From: Chionoecetes opilio
Lineage: Eukaryota > Arthropoda > Malacostraca > Decapoda > Majidae
Direction of reading: 5' to 3'
NCBI GenBank assembly: GCA_016584305.1
Contig: JACEEZ010023407.1
Location: 425,001 to 489,000, forward strand
DNA length: 64,000 nucleotides
Shown: one piece after another, positions 1 through 10,430 of the stretch
How positions within the stretch are numbered: the stretch's first letter is position 1
Layout of the letters: each line of letters opens with the position of its first letter
Position numbers and translations under genes: made by a program
The notes under the pieces: generated by a model
What the model saw: the letters and a program-made list of their open reading frames with translations, nothing else
Told to the model about the DNA's origin: nothing
The model's database searches: none

Positions 1-39
1 CAAATTAATTTCAAAATATAACAGAAGAATTTTTTCTTT

Positions 40-322
40 TAATTTGAGATTCAATTATTTTAATTTAAAGTTCAGTTATTTTAATTTAAACTTCAGTTAT
101 TTTAATTTAAACTTCAGTTGTTTTAATTTAAACTTCAGTTGTTTTAATTTAAACTTCAGCTGTTTTAATGCAGATTTCAGTTGTTTTAATTCAAACTTCA
201 GTTTTAATTTGAGATTCACTTGTTTTAATTTGAAGTCAGTTGTTTTAATTTGAAGTTCAGTTGTTTTAATTTGAAGTTCAGTTGTTTTAATTTGAAGTTC
301 AGTTGTTTTAATTTGAGAGTGA
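40..322. repeat. 21-bp AT-rich minisatellite
   Basis: About 13 head-to-tail copies of a unit close to TTTAATTTGAAGTTCAGTTG are visible, with scattered substitutions and one short unit. Open frames across it on both strands are products of the repeat and not genes. Confidence 0.9.
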
Positions 323-593
323 ACAGTGTAGTTTATCACACCAAATGGTTTTTTTTATTATTATTATGTCTGCCTATTAAGATAAGTTCAGCAACAAGAA
401 CAGAAAGTTTTAAAATATTTCACATGAGTGGAAAATCTAAAAGATAGAAGCCAAAATAATTGAGAATTGGGTTAGATTGTTGCTTCAGATATTTAGATTG
501 AGCAAAGGCTGATCTCACTATTATTCGTCACTATGATTAAGTCTCATCAACTCAAGTCAAAATTTCACGGGAATAATATTTTGAAGTAATGAA

Positions 594-830
594 CATAAGA
601 AAGAGCATAAGAAAATAAGGAAGCTACAAGAGGCTGCGAGACCTACACATGGTAGTTCCTGTTACTTAATACAACCTACATCCACCTTTCATCCCCATCC
701 ATGAACTTATCCAGACTCCTTTTAAAGATCCCTATTGACTCTGCATTAACTACCTACCGACTTGAGTCCATTCCAATCATTTACCACCCTATTTGTGAAC
801 CACTTTTTCCCACTTTTTTTTTTTAATTAC
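594..830 (-). repeat. LINE 3' fragment, inverted arm
   Basis: This stretch is the reverse complement, with roughly 10-15% differences by eye, of 1010-1232. Read on the minus strand it is the 3' end of a non-LTR retrotransposon, including the coding end described at 975-1235. The two arms face each other around about 180 bp. Confidence 0.75.
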
Positions 831-974
831 GCTTTTCCAGCTTGAAAATGAGACTGTGTCGAGTTGATTCTTTTTCTCAAGGCTTTACGTACCCATAACG
901 ATTTCCTTTTAGAGTTCACATCCTCTTCTTCCTCCTAAAGAAGTGTTAGTAATGAGGGTAGAACAAGAAGTAAC

Positions 975-1235
975 GGATTCAACTGGAAAAGCGTAGATTT
1001 GAAAAAGAAATAGGAAAAAATTGGTTCACAAATAGGGTGGTGAATGATTGGAATGGACTCAGTATACAGGTAGTACTAGCTAGTGCGGAGTCATTAGGGA
1101 GCTTTAAAGAGAGGCTGGATAATTTCATGGATGTGGATGAAAGGTGGATGTAGGTAGTGTTAAGTAACTAGAACTAGCACGTGTAAGTCTCACGGCGTCT
1201 TGTAGCTTCCTTATTTTCTTATGTTCTTTATGAAA
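975..1235 (+). mobile_element. Non-LTR retrotransposon 3' fragment (RT C-terminal tail)
   Basis: The plus strand encodes a tail that reads NWFTNRVVNDWNGLS and then SLGSFKERLDNFMD, ending at TAG near 1150. This is the typical C-terminus of arthropod LINE reverse transcriptases (W-N-x-L followed by S-x-x-x-F-K-x-x-L). Nothing of the catalytic domain is present. A related fragment lies at 52885-53022. Confidence 0.8.
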
Positions 1236-1287
1236 GTATATCTGACAAAAGCCTCCGAGGTGCTATGAATACTTAGAGGTTGAGCTC

Positions 1288-1330
1288 AAACTTTTTTTTC
1301 TACATCACAAAGGACTGGCCAAGGGCAAAT
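1288..1330 (-). repeat. LINE 3' terminus fragment
   Basis: A T-run followed by CTACATCACAAAGGACTGGCC is the reverse complement of the poly(A)-adjacent end of the LINE at 4860-6194. A similar short tail recurs at 2322-2362. Both look like severely 5'-truncated insertions. Confidence 0.6.
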
Positions 1331-1385
1331 AGAAAGAAACTGCCGAAAATGACAGAACCGTGACGGAAAAAGTGAATACAAGACA

Positions 1386-1492
1386 CGGCTAAAGGAACGC
1401 TGCCGTGACGTGACGGAACGCTGCCGTGACGTGACGGAACGCTGCCGTGACGTGACGGAACGCTGCCGTGACGTGATGGGACGGTGCCGTGT
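1386..1492. repeat. 21-bp GC-rich minisatellite
   Basis: About five tandem copies of GTGACGGAACGCTGCCGTGAC are present, near-identical except for the last copy. The adjacent minus-strand frame reads a SVPSRHG repeat and is not considered a gene. Confidence 0.85.
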
Positions 1493-1869
1493 ATAGTTAT
1501 TTTTTTAAAGAGGTGAAAAAATCCTGACCCCTTGCTGCTTACTGACAGATATTTGATGCCAGGAGAAGAGAATACTACGCTTCTTCTAAATTTCAGCTGT
1601 ATTTTATAATAGTTAACCATATTATCAGGTAAACATAGGCATAATTTTAAACATGAGACCTTAATTAAGATAACATGGAATTTTCGCCTCGTTAATAGAA
1701 ATAGACTATAGTGTGAAGCTGCCTTTATGAACCAAGACTTGACAATTGGATTTAAAAATATACCATAACATCAAACACTATTAATTTACCTTAATAACAA
1801 ACTAGAAGCTTACTTAAAGGAAGAGCTGGAGTCATTGCAAAGTGATGTGTAAGGTTGTATGTTTTTTTT

Positions 1870-1983
<114 letters not shown>

Positions 1984-2574
1984 GAACCAACCCATGAACA
2001 ATTAATTCGCTGCTATTTAGGCTCTGTTCATTGTTCGAGATGTGTAGTAGCTTCAAGGTCTACCCACGGCCCTGTAGAAATGCAAACAATGTAATTATCT
2101 AGCAATACTTCTAAAAATATTATTGGTGCCTAATAAAATATAATTGTTAATAATATATTGATAATTTATAAACTTATTTTCTTTACCAGGACCTTTTCTC
2201 ACTAAGGCAGTTATGAATAATTAAAATTACCACTATAAAAGGAGCATGACGAATAAAGATAAATTGGATATTGCACAAATTCTAGGTTCAGTTAAGAATG
2301 GATTAACAGTCAAATAATGGATTTTTTTTCTTACATCACAAAGGATGACCAAGGATAAAAATTACATTAAAATTAAATTAAATAAAATTTTAAATGTAAT
2401 TCAAGTTTTATAATGAAATGATATAGCATTTTTTCAAAATATTATGTTTTTTAGATACCGATCATACCATGAGGTAGAACACCTCAAGCTTAACATTTGT
2501 TTCCCTATATATGTTTCCTCTATGACTAACAGTTTCGCGTTAAAATGACACAAAAAAATTAATACGTGTATGTA

Positions 2575-3636
2575 CAGTTAGCGCCACTCTACTTTAGAAC
2601 TTTCGGTGACGTGAGCGTCATATTTCAAAAACTGGCAACCTCCTTTTTTCACAGTCTGTAAAGGGGCCCGGGAGAAAATGACTACATGGCAACTTAGGGT
2701 AGCCCCTCACTCATATCCACGGATAGATTTGAATTATTTAAAGGGTCCAGTGTTTGACATAATATTGTCAGAAGGAAGATTATCTCACCCGACCGCTCAT
2801 TGTTTTGGCTTATAAAACGGTTGTGTTCGTTCTACACTTTGTATTCTTCTGTGCTAATGCGCGATGCTTGGGAAATATGCAAGCCATGATGACATAGTAC
2901 GAGTAATAGAGTTGCATAAGAATGATGAAACAAATCGATAAATAAGCCGTATAACTGGTGTCAACGAAAAGACAGTGAGTGTGTTGGTGAAGAAATGGCG
3001 CGGTGAGGGATGCCAGGATATCCCTCATCACAAACATGGGGGTGGACCAGCCAAAAAAGTTTATAAAAATACTTTACATATTATCAAAAGACAGTAAACT
3101 GAGGATTTATATACAACTGTCTTTTGATAATATGTAAAGTATTGTTAGAAACTTTTTTGGCTGGTCCACCCCCATGTTTGTGATGAGGGATATCCTGGCA
3201 TCCCTCACCGCGCCATTTCTTCACCAACACACTCACTGTCTTTTCGTTGACACCAGTTATACGGCTTATTTATCGATTTGTTTCATCATTCTTATGCAAC
3301 TCTATTACTCGTACTATGTCATCATGGCTTGCATATTTCCCAAGCATCGCGCATTAGCACAGTAGAATACAAAGTGTAGAACGAACACAACCGTTTTATA
3401 AGCCAAAACAATGAGCGGTCGGGTGAGATAATCTTCCTTCTGACAATATTATGTCAAACACTGGACCCTTTAAATAATTCAAATCTATCCGTGGATATGA
3501 GTGAGGGGCTACCCTAAGTTGCCATGTAGTCATTTTCTCCCAGGCCCCTTTACAGACTGTGAAAAAAGGAGGTTGCCAGTTTTTGAAATATGACGCTCAC
3601 GTCACCGAAAGTTCTAAAGTCGAGTGGCGCTAACTG
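2575..3636. mobile_element. Palindromic Tc1/mariner-derived foldback element
   Basis: Two arms of about 520 bp (2575-3094 and 3116-3636) are near-perfect reverse complements around a 21-bp spacer. The ends read CAGTTAGCGCCACTC and its complement. The element is flanked by TA at 2573-2574 and 3637-3638, the Tc1/mariner target duplication. Each arm read outside-in encodes a transposase N-terminal helix-turn-helix region (MLGKYASHDDIVRVIELHKN, later GVNEKTVSVLVKKWRGEG) with one in-frame stop. The catalytic domain is absent. It looks like a MITE made by head-to-head duplication of the 5' part of an autonomous element. A collapsed or folded assembly artefact is the alternative. Confidence 0.9.
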
Positions 3637-4057
3637 TAGATTCCACGATTGCTACCATAAGGCATTCAAAGGTCCCACCGGTGGCTACCTGCGCCACGCC
3701 ACACTCTGGGCGAGTGCAAAGGGTACTGCGTTGAGGTTTTTTTTCTTCATTAGAACATGTACTGTGCATACCTGGATACCTCTCATTAGATCTACATGCG
3801 CCCTCATACAGGTATGACATCCAGGTATTTTCATGAAATTCGGTAGGGTATCTCCTAATAGTGTTTTTAATATCACGTTTCGCGTAACAAAAAAAATTGG
3901 ATAGTTACGTAAAAGAAGTATAAAGTAATAAACGTTGAGTAGATCAAGGCCTTTCATGTGAGCTATAGTAAAAGGATATTGGGTAGTAATTTACTGAGAA
4001 AATTACATATGAACGTTTTGTAATAAGATTACCTATTTACTTTTTTTTCGATACTTA

Positions 4058-4330
4058 TAAAGGTTTTTGAGACACCGATCCAGTGGAAAACTTCAAGCTT
4101 AACATTTATTTTCCTATTAATGTTTCCTCTAGGACAAATAGTTTCACGTTAAAATGGCAAAAACAAATATATTAATTCCTCGATTGCTACCATAAGGCAT
4201 TCAAAGATCCCACCGGTGGTTGCCTGCGCTACGCTCTGGACGAGGACGAGTACAACGGGTACTGCTTTGAATAATTTTTTTCAATAGAACATGAGAGATC
4301 CAGGTATTTTCGTGAAATTTGGTAGCAGTG
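4058..4330 (+). repeat. Uninterrupted paralog of the sequence flanking the foldback element
   Basis: This block aligns with 2448-2572 joined to 3639-3840. It shares AACACTTCAAGCTTAACATTT-like sequence on the left and GATTGCTACCATAAGGCATTC on the right. The 1,062-bp foldback element is absent here, so it serves as an approximate empty site near 4172. The sequence between the two, 3641-4057, shows no gene. Confidence 0.65.
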
Positions 4331-4397
4331 GCGGAACAAGGTGTAAGAATGGGACGGGGGGCACTTGGGAAAATGGGGGGGCCGGGGGGGACACGTG

Positions 4398-4715
4398 CCA
4401 CTACGCGGGAGGGGGGAGGCATGCAGTTAGCAAGTTCAGAAGAGCAGTGAGCATGACAATAACGGTAGAAGATAATAAGAGAAGCAACATTGCGGCGGTG
4501 ATTTAAAGATTGAAGACAGTCAGAGTATAGGAGTTGATGAGACAAAAAGCTTTTGACTCAACCCTGTTTAGGAGAGCTGTATGACCGGATCCCCCAAACA
4601 TGTGAGACATACTCCATACATGGGCGGATAAGGCCCCTGTACTACAAAGCAAGAATCTGGGAAAGATACAAAAAAATTGATGCAGATGCCACAGGATACC
4701 TAACTTCATTAAAGA
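4398..4715 (-). mobile_element. Jockey-like LINE fragment (RT C-terminal region)
   Basis: This is the reverse complement of roughly 5555-5870 in the LINE downstream. On the minus strand it encodes HVWSMSHMFGGSGHTALLNR and flanking residues, matching the RT thumb/C-terminal region, with substitutions. It sits head-to-head with the larger copy at 4860-6194. The G-rich stretch just before it (4345-4400) is low complexity. Confidence 0.75.
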
Positions 4716-4816
4716 TTTAGTAAAAGATGGTATGTGAAACTTCCCGTGATATTTTTTGGTATGAGACAGCCAAAGAATATTCAGTGTGAAGGAAGACAGT
4801 TAGAGTGATAATGAAG

Positions 4817-4861
4817 AGATAATATAAGATACTTTGATCCTATCTAGACACTTTGCAAGTA
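4817..4861 (-). repeat. SINE 3' tail fragment
   Basis: About 44 bp here, containing TACTTTGATCCTATCTAGAC, are identical to the 3' tail of the tRNA-derived SINE at 28705-28873. The LINE coding sequence begins immediately to the right, so the junction coincides with the LINE's 5' truncation point. Confidence 0.7.
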
Positions 4862-6059
4862 CGGTTTCCGTAAAGGGCGATCTACTGGCGATCTTCTAGC
4901 TTTCCTAACTGAATCTTGGTCATCCTCCTTTAGGGGTTTCGGTGAAACTTTTGCTGTTGCCCTTGACATATCAAAAGCTTTTGATAGAGTCTGGCACAAA
5001 TCTTTAATTTCCAAACTACCCTCATTCGGTTTCTATCCTTCTCTCTGTACCTTCATTTTAAGTTTCCTTTCAAACCGTTCTATTGCAGCTACTGTAGACG
5101 GACATTGTTCTTCTCCTAAATCTATCAATAGTGGTGTTCCCCAGGGTTCTGTCCTATCACCCACTCTCTTTCTATTATTTATTAATGATCTTCTAAGTCT
5201 AACTCAAAGCCCTATCCACTCCTACGCTGATGATTCTACCCTGCATTTTTCAACGTCGTTTATTAGACGTCCAACTCAACAGGAACTAAGTGATTCACGG
5301 AGAGATGCCACCGAGCGCCTAACTTCTGATCTTTCTATAATTTCTGATTGGGGCAAAGCAAACCTTGTTTTGTTCAATGCCTCAAAAACCCAATTTCTTC
5401 ACCTATCTACTCGACAAAACCTACCAGATAACTATCCCCTCTTCTTCAATGACACTCAACTGTCTCCTTCTTCTACAATGAACATTCTAGGACTATCCTT
5501 TACTAAAAATCTGAACTGGAAATCTCACATCTCATCTCTTGCTAAAACAGCTTCTAAGAAGTTAGGTGTGCTGTGGCGTCTGCGCCCTTTTTTTTCTCCC
5601 TCCCAACTGCTTGCTCTCTACAGGGGCCTTATCCGCCCATGTATGGAGTATGTCTCACATGTTTGGGGGGGATCCACTCATACAGCTCTCCTAAACAGGG
5701 TTGAGTCAAAAGCTTTTCGTCTCATCAACTCCTTTCCTCTGACTGACTGTCTTCAATCTTTAAATCACCGCCGCAATGTTGCTTCTCTTGCTCTCTTCTA
5801 CCGTTATTTTCATGCTCACTGCTCTTCTGAACTTGCTAACTGCATGCCTCCCCCACTCCCGCGGCCTCGCTGCACAAGACTTTCTACTCATTCTCATCCC
5901 TATTCTGTCCATCTTCCTAATGCAAGAGTTAATCAGTATCTTTACTCTTTCATCCCTTTCACTGGTAAACTCTGGAACTCTCTTCCTGTTTCTATTTTTC
6001 CACTTTCGTATGACTTAAATCTTTTCAAAAGAAGAGCAACAAGACACCTCCCGAACTAA
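4860..6059 (+). CDS. Reverse transcriptase (partial, N-terminus missing)
   Basis: This 400-codon open frame is the RT domain of a non-LTR retrotransposon. It would copy its own RNA at a nicked chromosomal target. The YADD active site and the surrounding RT blocks are intact, but no start codon or apurinic endonuclease domain is present because the element is truncated at 4860. The first in-frame ATG (5370) lies after the active site, so it is not a meaningful start. It cannot be autonomous. The Jockey/CR1 assignment rests on motif recall. Confidence 0.85.
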   Translation, partial: YGFRKGRSTGDLLAFLTESWSSSFRGFGETFAVALDISKAFDRVWHKSLISKLPSFGFYPSLCTFILSFLSNRSIAATVDGHCSSPKSINSGVPQGSVLSPTLFLLFINDLLSLTQSPIHSYADDSTLHFSTSFIRRPTQQELSDSRRDATERLTSDLSIISDWGKANLVLFNASKTQFLHLSTRQNLPDNYPLFFNDTQLSPSSTMNILGLSFTKNLNWKSHISSLAKTASKKLGVLWRLRPFFSPSQLLALYRGLIRPCMEYVSHVWGGSTHTALLNRVESKAFRLINSFPLTDCLQSLNHRRNVASLALFYRYFHAHCSSELANCMPPPLPRPRCTRLSTHSHPYSVHLPNARVNQYLYSFIPFTGKLWNSLPVSIFPLSYDLNLFKRRATRHLPN

Positions 6060-6194
6060 ATTGGTCTACCCCTCTTTTTTTATTTTATTCTCTTACTGTC
6101 TTCTTTATAGGGACTGGCAACTAAGCGGGCTTTGTGTTACCCATTTTTGTTGTGCCCTTGGCCAGTTCCTTGTGATGTAAAAAAAAAAAAAAAA
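4860..6194 (+). mobile_element. 5'-truncated Jockey/CR1-like LINE with poly(A)
   Basis: One uninterrupted frame runs from the truncation point to the stop at 6057-6059 and encodes the reverse transcriptase without its endonuclease. Visible motifs in order are YGFRKGRSTGDLLAF, VALDISKAFDRVWHKSL, SGVPQGSVLSPTLFLLFIND and the catalytic YADD in HSYADDSTLHF. Then come ILGLSFTKNLNWKSHIS and the C-terminal GKLWNSLPVSIFP. A 3' UTR follows, ending CCAGTTCCTTGTGATGT and a poly(A) of about 15. The absence of stops over 400 codons suggests a fairly recent insertion. Fragments of the family recur at 4398-4715, 36060-36383 and 38110-38343. Confidence 0.9.
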
Positions 6195-6990
6195 CATGAT
6201 AAAGAAGAGAGGAGAGTTGTGTGGAGCGTTATGTAAAGTAGACGGGAGAAGAAATAGAGTCTTTCTGGTATTAAAATTGAAAAAAGAAAAAAAAGTTTTG
6301 CTCTGCCCCATAAAGAGAATTAGAAAAATATCAAAAGTAAGGCAATCAGTGGAGTCTCTTCGTGAATGACTAAAATCCTGTAGAACTAGACATCTGGTAA
6401 ATGATGTTGAAAAACGCAGGGTAGTCATTAGCATAAGAGTGGATCATAGGACAATGAGTAAAAACTTCAGATCGTTATTGAATAAAATGCTACCCCACCA
6501 CCCCCCCCCCCCCCCCCCGTACACATTTCCTACTTGCGGGAAACGGGGGCGCGCCACATTTCCTACACCATATATACTGCGCATTTCCTACACAGGAAGG
6601 TTGTAATGTTGGTAAACAGAAGCGTTAGAGATCACCACTCTGAGCCAGAGTTGCCACTCTAAATTTTCAGAAATCCCAAGACTGCTCCCAAAAAATCTCA
6701 AGATATACAAAAATTTCCCAAGGTCGGTAGGAAAGCATAAATGAAACTGAACCCTAAATACGGTACACATGCTTACCTTGAGATAAACTACTGGAGAAAT
6801 ACTTGAATAATCCCCCCAAAAATCCCAAGATAGACTTAAATATCTCAAAGCTATGGCTGTTGTTGTTGTTGTAGATTGCCAACCACGGATGAATGACGTG
6901 GGCCATACAGCCATAAAGGCGGCCCACAGGCCAAAATCCCAAGATATTGCTAAAAATCCCAAGGAGTGGCATCCCTGCTCTGATCTACGT
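6195..6990. other. No gene seen
   Basis: This region between the LINE poly(A) and the duplicated segment holds AT-rich unique-looking sequence, a C-run of about 18 near 6501-6518, and weak internal repeats of an AATCCCAAGAT motif (6670-6960). I see no supported coding region. Confidence 0.5.
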
Positions 6991-7037
6991 GCGAGGTCTG
7001 CTTGCCTCTCAGTGGCGACTCGACACACGCACCCTCT

Positions 7038-7288
7038 GTTTGTTTGTTTAGAGGATAATTCCTCAGAGCCATAGTGATCTACCGCTGCAGCTTAGTGTTT
7101 GCCGAAGCCACCACCCCGGGAGGGGGGTCACAAACCCCCGGCTAACACCCGGTACCCATTCACTGCTGGGTGGACACGGGCTCGGGTTTTAAGAAAGACC
7201 ACCCCATCTATCTTCGCTCCGCCCGGGGATCGAACCCGGGACTTCTCGGTTGTGAGCCGAGCGTGCTAACCACTACACTATGGAGTAG
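7038..7288 (-). mobile_element. tRNA-Val-derived SINE
   Basis: On the minus strand the element opens with a tRNA-like head: A box TAGTGTAGTGGTTAGCACG, an anticodon-arm-like CTCGGCTCACAACCGAG (CAC in the loop), and B box GGTTCGATCCC. A tRNA-unrelated body follows, and the tail is (CAAA)n. It is bounded by CCTCT on both sides (7033-7037 and 7289-7293), a short target duplication. The related segment at 45220-48950 lacks it. RNA polymerase III transcription is inferred from the boxes. Confidence 0.85.
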
Positions 7289-7984
7289 CCTCTAACCCCT
7301 CTTCCCTCTCCTCCCTTCCTTCCTTCAAGGTCAGGGCGCTTCCTTGCTTGCGGCGAGATTGCACCACGCACACATAAGGTGACGCCAGTGGGACTACCTC
7401 CAAGAGAGAGAGCGAGAGAGAGCGAGAGAGAGCGAGCGAGAGCGAGAGCGAGAGAGAGAGAGAGAGAGAGAAAAAAAAAAGAAAAAAAACATGAAAAAAT
7501 GTCGGAAGAATAAGAATGGCAGATCTACCCAAGTTTTAAGTCTAAGGCAAATGTAAAAAGTAATGGAAAAAAATGTATATATATGTCGGTAGGTTTCTGA
7601 TAAGGATGTGTGGAGGTGAACATAATCGAAAGGAGACCCCGCGTGCGTGGAGATTTGAAGCAGAATCGTATTGCATGAGATGTATTGAACTCGCGACCAA
7701 CTTGCCTTAATTAAGCACCCATAGCGGCAATAACTTATGTCGCTGCTTGGCTTTCATTCCCAACCATGACCTTATTTATCTTGTTTTTTTCTTCTTAATC
7801 TTTTTGACACATTATTTCACTTTCATTTTCTTGTTAACATGTTAAATCGCTTGTTAACATGTTAACGTAACAATCGACATGTTCTCACTGATTTTTGAAC
7901 TGTGCGGTGTTTATTTAGTCCAAAAGTTGATGTCTAATGCTTGGTTACGTGCAGGAAATCATTGGTCTGTTCTACAAAACTAAA

Positions 7985-8048
7985 TGGCTCAGTGGTAATC
8001 ATGTGGGTTCGCGTTGCAGCATCCCCGCGTTCGAACCCGACTCACTGT
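7985..8048 (+). repeat. tRNA-like sequence within segment I
   Basis: An A-box-like TGGCTCAGTGGTAATC and a B-box-like GCGTTCGAACCCG are spaced as in a tRNA, but no complete cloverleaf is apparent. The same sequence occurs at 52378-52441. It is probably the head of an old SINE and not a functional tRNA gene. Confidence 0.55.
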
Positions 8049-8122
8049 TTGAGCTCATTTTGGGTTGGTGGTGGTGGTGTTTATCATGAATAACCTTGCT
8101 GTTGGTAGCCTATACTGTACTA

Positions 8123-8379
8123 CCGTAGATAACACTATAGTCTCCAGTCACTTGCCACAGCACTAATGTCGCCAGGCACAATATATTACGAATTTTAGCA
8201 TCACTACAGACTTTTATGTGCCACTGAAGACGCATGCACAGTAGTTTATATTATGTACATCACACTACATGTCTTCAGTGGCACATAAAAGTCTGTAGTG
8301 ATGCTGAAATTCGTAATATATTGCGCCTGGCGACATTAGTGTAGTGGCAAGTGACTGGCGACTATGGTGTTATCTACGG
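8123..8379. mobile_element. 257-bp foldback MITE with TA duplication
   Basis: Arms of about 113 bp (8123-8235 and 8268-8379) are near-perfect inverted repeats ending CCGTAGATAACAC. TA flanks both ends (8121-8122, 8380-8381). The partner segment reads straight through at 52510-52520 with a single TA, which is a direct empty site. It has no coding capacity and is consistent with a Tc1/mariner-mobilised MITE. Confidence 0.9.
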
Positions 8380-8496
8380 TACATACATTCGAATGGCTTA
8401 GGTAGATTCAAGTATCTTATATCAACTCCAAAGTAAGTTCATTTGTTCCCTTTCTTCCCAGTCCCACCCTAATTTCTACCGACCTTTATTTATGTA

Positions 8497-9175
8497 CTAG
8501 CCGTAAAGCCGCCCTCCGGGCGGACTTTTTGGCTAGCTCCTGCGGAGGGCTATTGGTGGGCCTTCGGCTCACCACCTGTGTTTGGTGGGCCGAAGGCCCA
8601 CCAAACACAGACTCTCCAGATAGCCCCTTCTAACTTTCCTGAAATCATGGATGTAGAAATGTATGTATTAACGCCAACCCATTCACATCACCCCCAACCC
8701 ATTCACTCACCCATTACCCCCCACCCATTCACTCACCCATTACCCATCAGCCCCACCCATTCACTCACCCATTACCCATCACCACACACCCATTCACTCA
8801 CCCATTACCCATCACCCCCCACCTATTCCCTCACTCATCACCCATCACCCCATACCCATTCACTCACCCATCACCCCACACCCATTACCCATCACCCCAC
8901 CCATTCACTCACCCATTACCCATCACCCTACATCAAGGTTTCCTCAATTCTCGCAACCCACTTTATTTTTCTCACAATTCTCGCAAATAGGCTGCTAAAA
9001 AAAAGAAAAAAAAAGTGATCGGATCATCCTATAAGTGGGCTTAAAAACTTCCCCTGGTCAACCTGGTTCCAAAACTGTGCCATATGATGGGATTCCACCA
9101 CGGGGGGCGGAACCTATACCGCACACACACACACAGACAAACAGACAGACACACTTTCGCTTATATTATTATAGA
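8497..9175 (-). mobile_element. Non-autonomous Helitron, copy 1
   Basis: On the minus strand the element starts 5'-TCTATAATAATATAAGCG and ends with a GC hairpin (CCGCCC-GGA-GGGCGG) about 8 bases before CTAG-3'. It sits between host A and T with no target duplication. These are the canonical Helitron end features. The partner segment at 52625-52640 reads ATGTATTTGAA without it. Internally it has a CA-type microsatellite, a minisatellite of CACCCATTCACTCACCCATT units and a GGTGGGCC palindrome. No Rep/helicase is encoded. Confidence 0.9.
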
Positions 9176-9263
9176 TTTGAAGGTTCATAATATATCATTT
9201 ATCTTTACCAAGCTCCCGGAAAACCTCTCGCCTCTACATACTTTCTTTCCTAGTTTCTGTTTG

Positions 9264-9968
9264 AAATGAAATGTTTTTTCTATAATATCAAATAAAAAAC
9301 AGTAAAACACGCTAAAGAAATGCCATTACGAGACTATGAAGAAATATGCATGAACTTAATATTCACTTTACTCTTCGCCATTTAAAACTTTGCGAGTCAA
9401 CTTTTATCATGAAGGGTGTCAATAGAAGCGCAATTTTATTAGCTTTCCATTGCTATATTTCGTTATCTGATAAATGAATTAGAACCATGCATAAATTAGC
9501 GTTAACTAAATAAATAGGATCATCAATCGGGTAATTTTCCCGAATGATTATGTTATTTATTTACTTATATATTTAGTTTTCTAATAAATGAATTAGTACC
9601 ATGTATAAATTAGCGTTGACTAAATAAATAACCTCATCAATCAGGAAAATTACCCGATTGATGATTTTATTTATTTAGTTAACGCTAATTTATGCATGGT
9701 TCTAATTAATTTATCAGATAACGAAATATAGCAATGGAAAGCTAATACAATTGCGCTTCTATTGATACCCTTCATGATAAAAGTTGACTTGCAAGGTTTT
9801 AAATGGCGAAGAGTTGAAGTGAATATTAAGTTCATGCATATTTCTTCAGTCACGTAATGGCATTTCTTTACCGTGTTTTACTGTTTTTTTATTTGATAAT
9901 ATTATAGAACAAACATTTACGAAGATTACAGTATATCATATATACTGATAAACCAGTCTATATGATCC

Positions 9969-10044
<76 letters not shown>

Positions 10045-10121
10045 TCCGAGCGGCCCTCCGATTACAGGCCCTTGTACGACAGGCCGATATTCCGTGCGCA
10101 GTCCAGGTATACAGTGGTTTA
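9264..10121. mobile_element. Foldback element family E, left-truncated copy
   Basis: Two long inverted arms (about 9284-9530 and 9640-9905) surround an AT-rich centre. The right part continues through a (TA)n run (9968-10041) to CCAGGTATACAGTGGTTTATG. The complete relative at 55691-56633 has this terminus at both ends, so this copy lacks its left terminus. Its right terminus abuts the gypsy LTR fragment exactly. Confidence 0.75.
9968..10041. repeat. (TA)n microsatellite
   Basis: An almost pure TA run of about 74 bp inside the foldback element. The relative at 55785-55805 has only a very short run at the same place. Confidence 0.9.
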
Positions 10122-10430
10122 TGGTACACACAATCCAATACGGCAATACTCACAAATAAATAGTGGAAAAGATGGCTGCTAAATCCACACACACACACCC
10201 AGGTAATACTACTGGTAGGGTATGAAGGTCAGGACACACTGACTACCTAACGGCTCTTTAGGCTGAGGAAAACTCTGGAACTGTAATACGGAACAAAAAC
10301 GAAACAATAAACAAAACAGTGAAGCTATACTGAACCACCAGAAGTGAAAGTGAATTGACGTGAAACTAGGGGGACAACGAGAAGCACAAAAAAGAAGAAA
10401 GGTAGTTAGGAACATGAAGTGGTCGTAACA
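10122..10430 (-). repeat. Gypsy 3' LTR fragment
   Basis: These 309 bp match 15211-15520 almost completely and begin on the minus strand with TGTTACGACCACTTC. The remaining roughly 900 bp of the LTR, seen at the other end, are missing, so this LTR is cut where it meets the foldback element. Confidence 0.85.

Larger units (their letters stand above)
7294..9290 (+). repeat. Duplicated segment I (partner of 48945-52740)
   Basis: The backbone of this region matches 48945-49330 joined to 51934-52740. Landmarks are CTTCAAGGTCAGGGCGCTT, a (GA)n tract (7402-7470), GGCAGATCTACCCAAGTTTT, a tRNA-like stretch, and GAAAACCTCTCGCCTCTAC. This copy has a TA-MITE (8123-8379) and a Helitron (8497-9175) that the partner lacks. 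The partner has a TTAA element where this copy has an uninterrupted TTAA at about 7534. No gene is seen in the backbone. Confidence 0.85.

Noticed and set aside
7210..7288. Functional tRNA-Val gene on the minus strand
   Set aside because: Boxes and an anticodon-like loop are present, but the 5' acceptor strand does not pair properly and the sequence continues into a SINE body with target duplications.
8578..9018. Histidine/threonine/proline-rich frames in the Helitrons (also 27846-28157, 41850-42341)
   Set aside because: Translations of the internal CACCCATTCACTCACC minisatellite; not conserved in frame or length.
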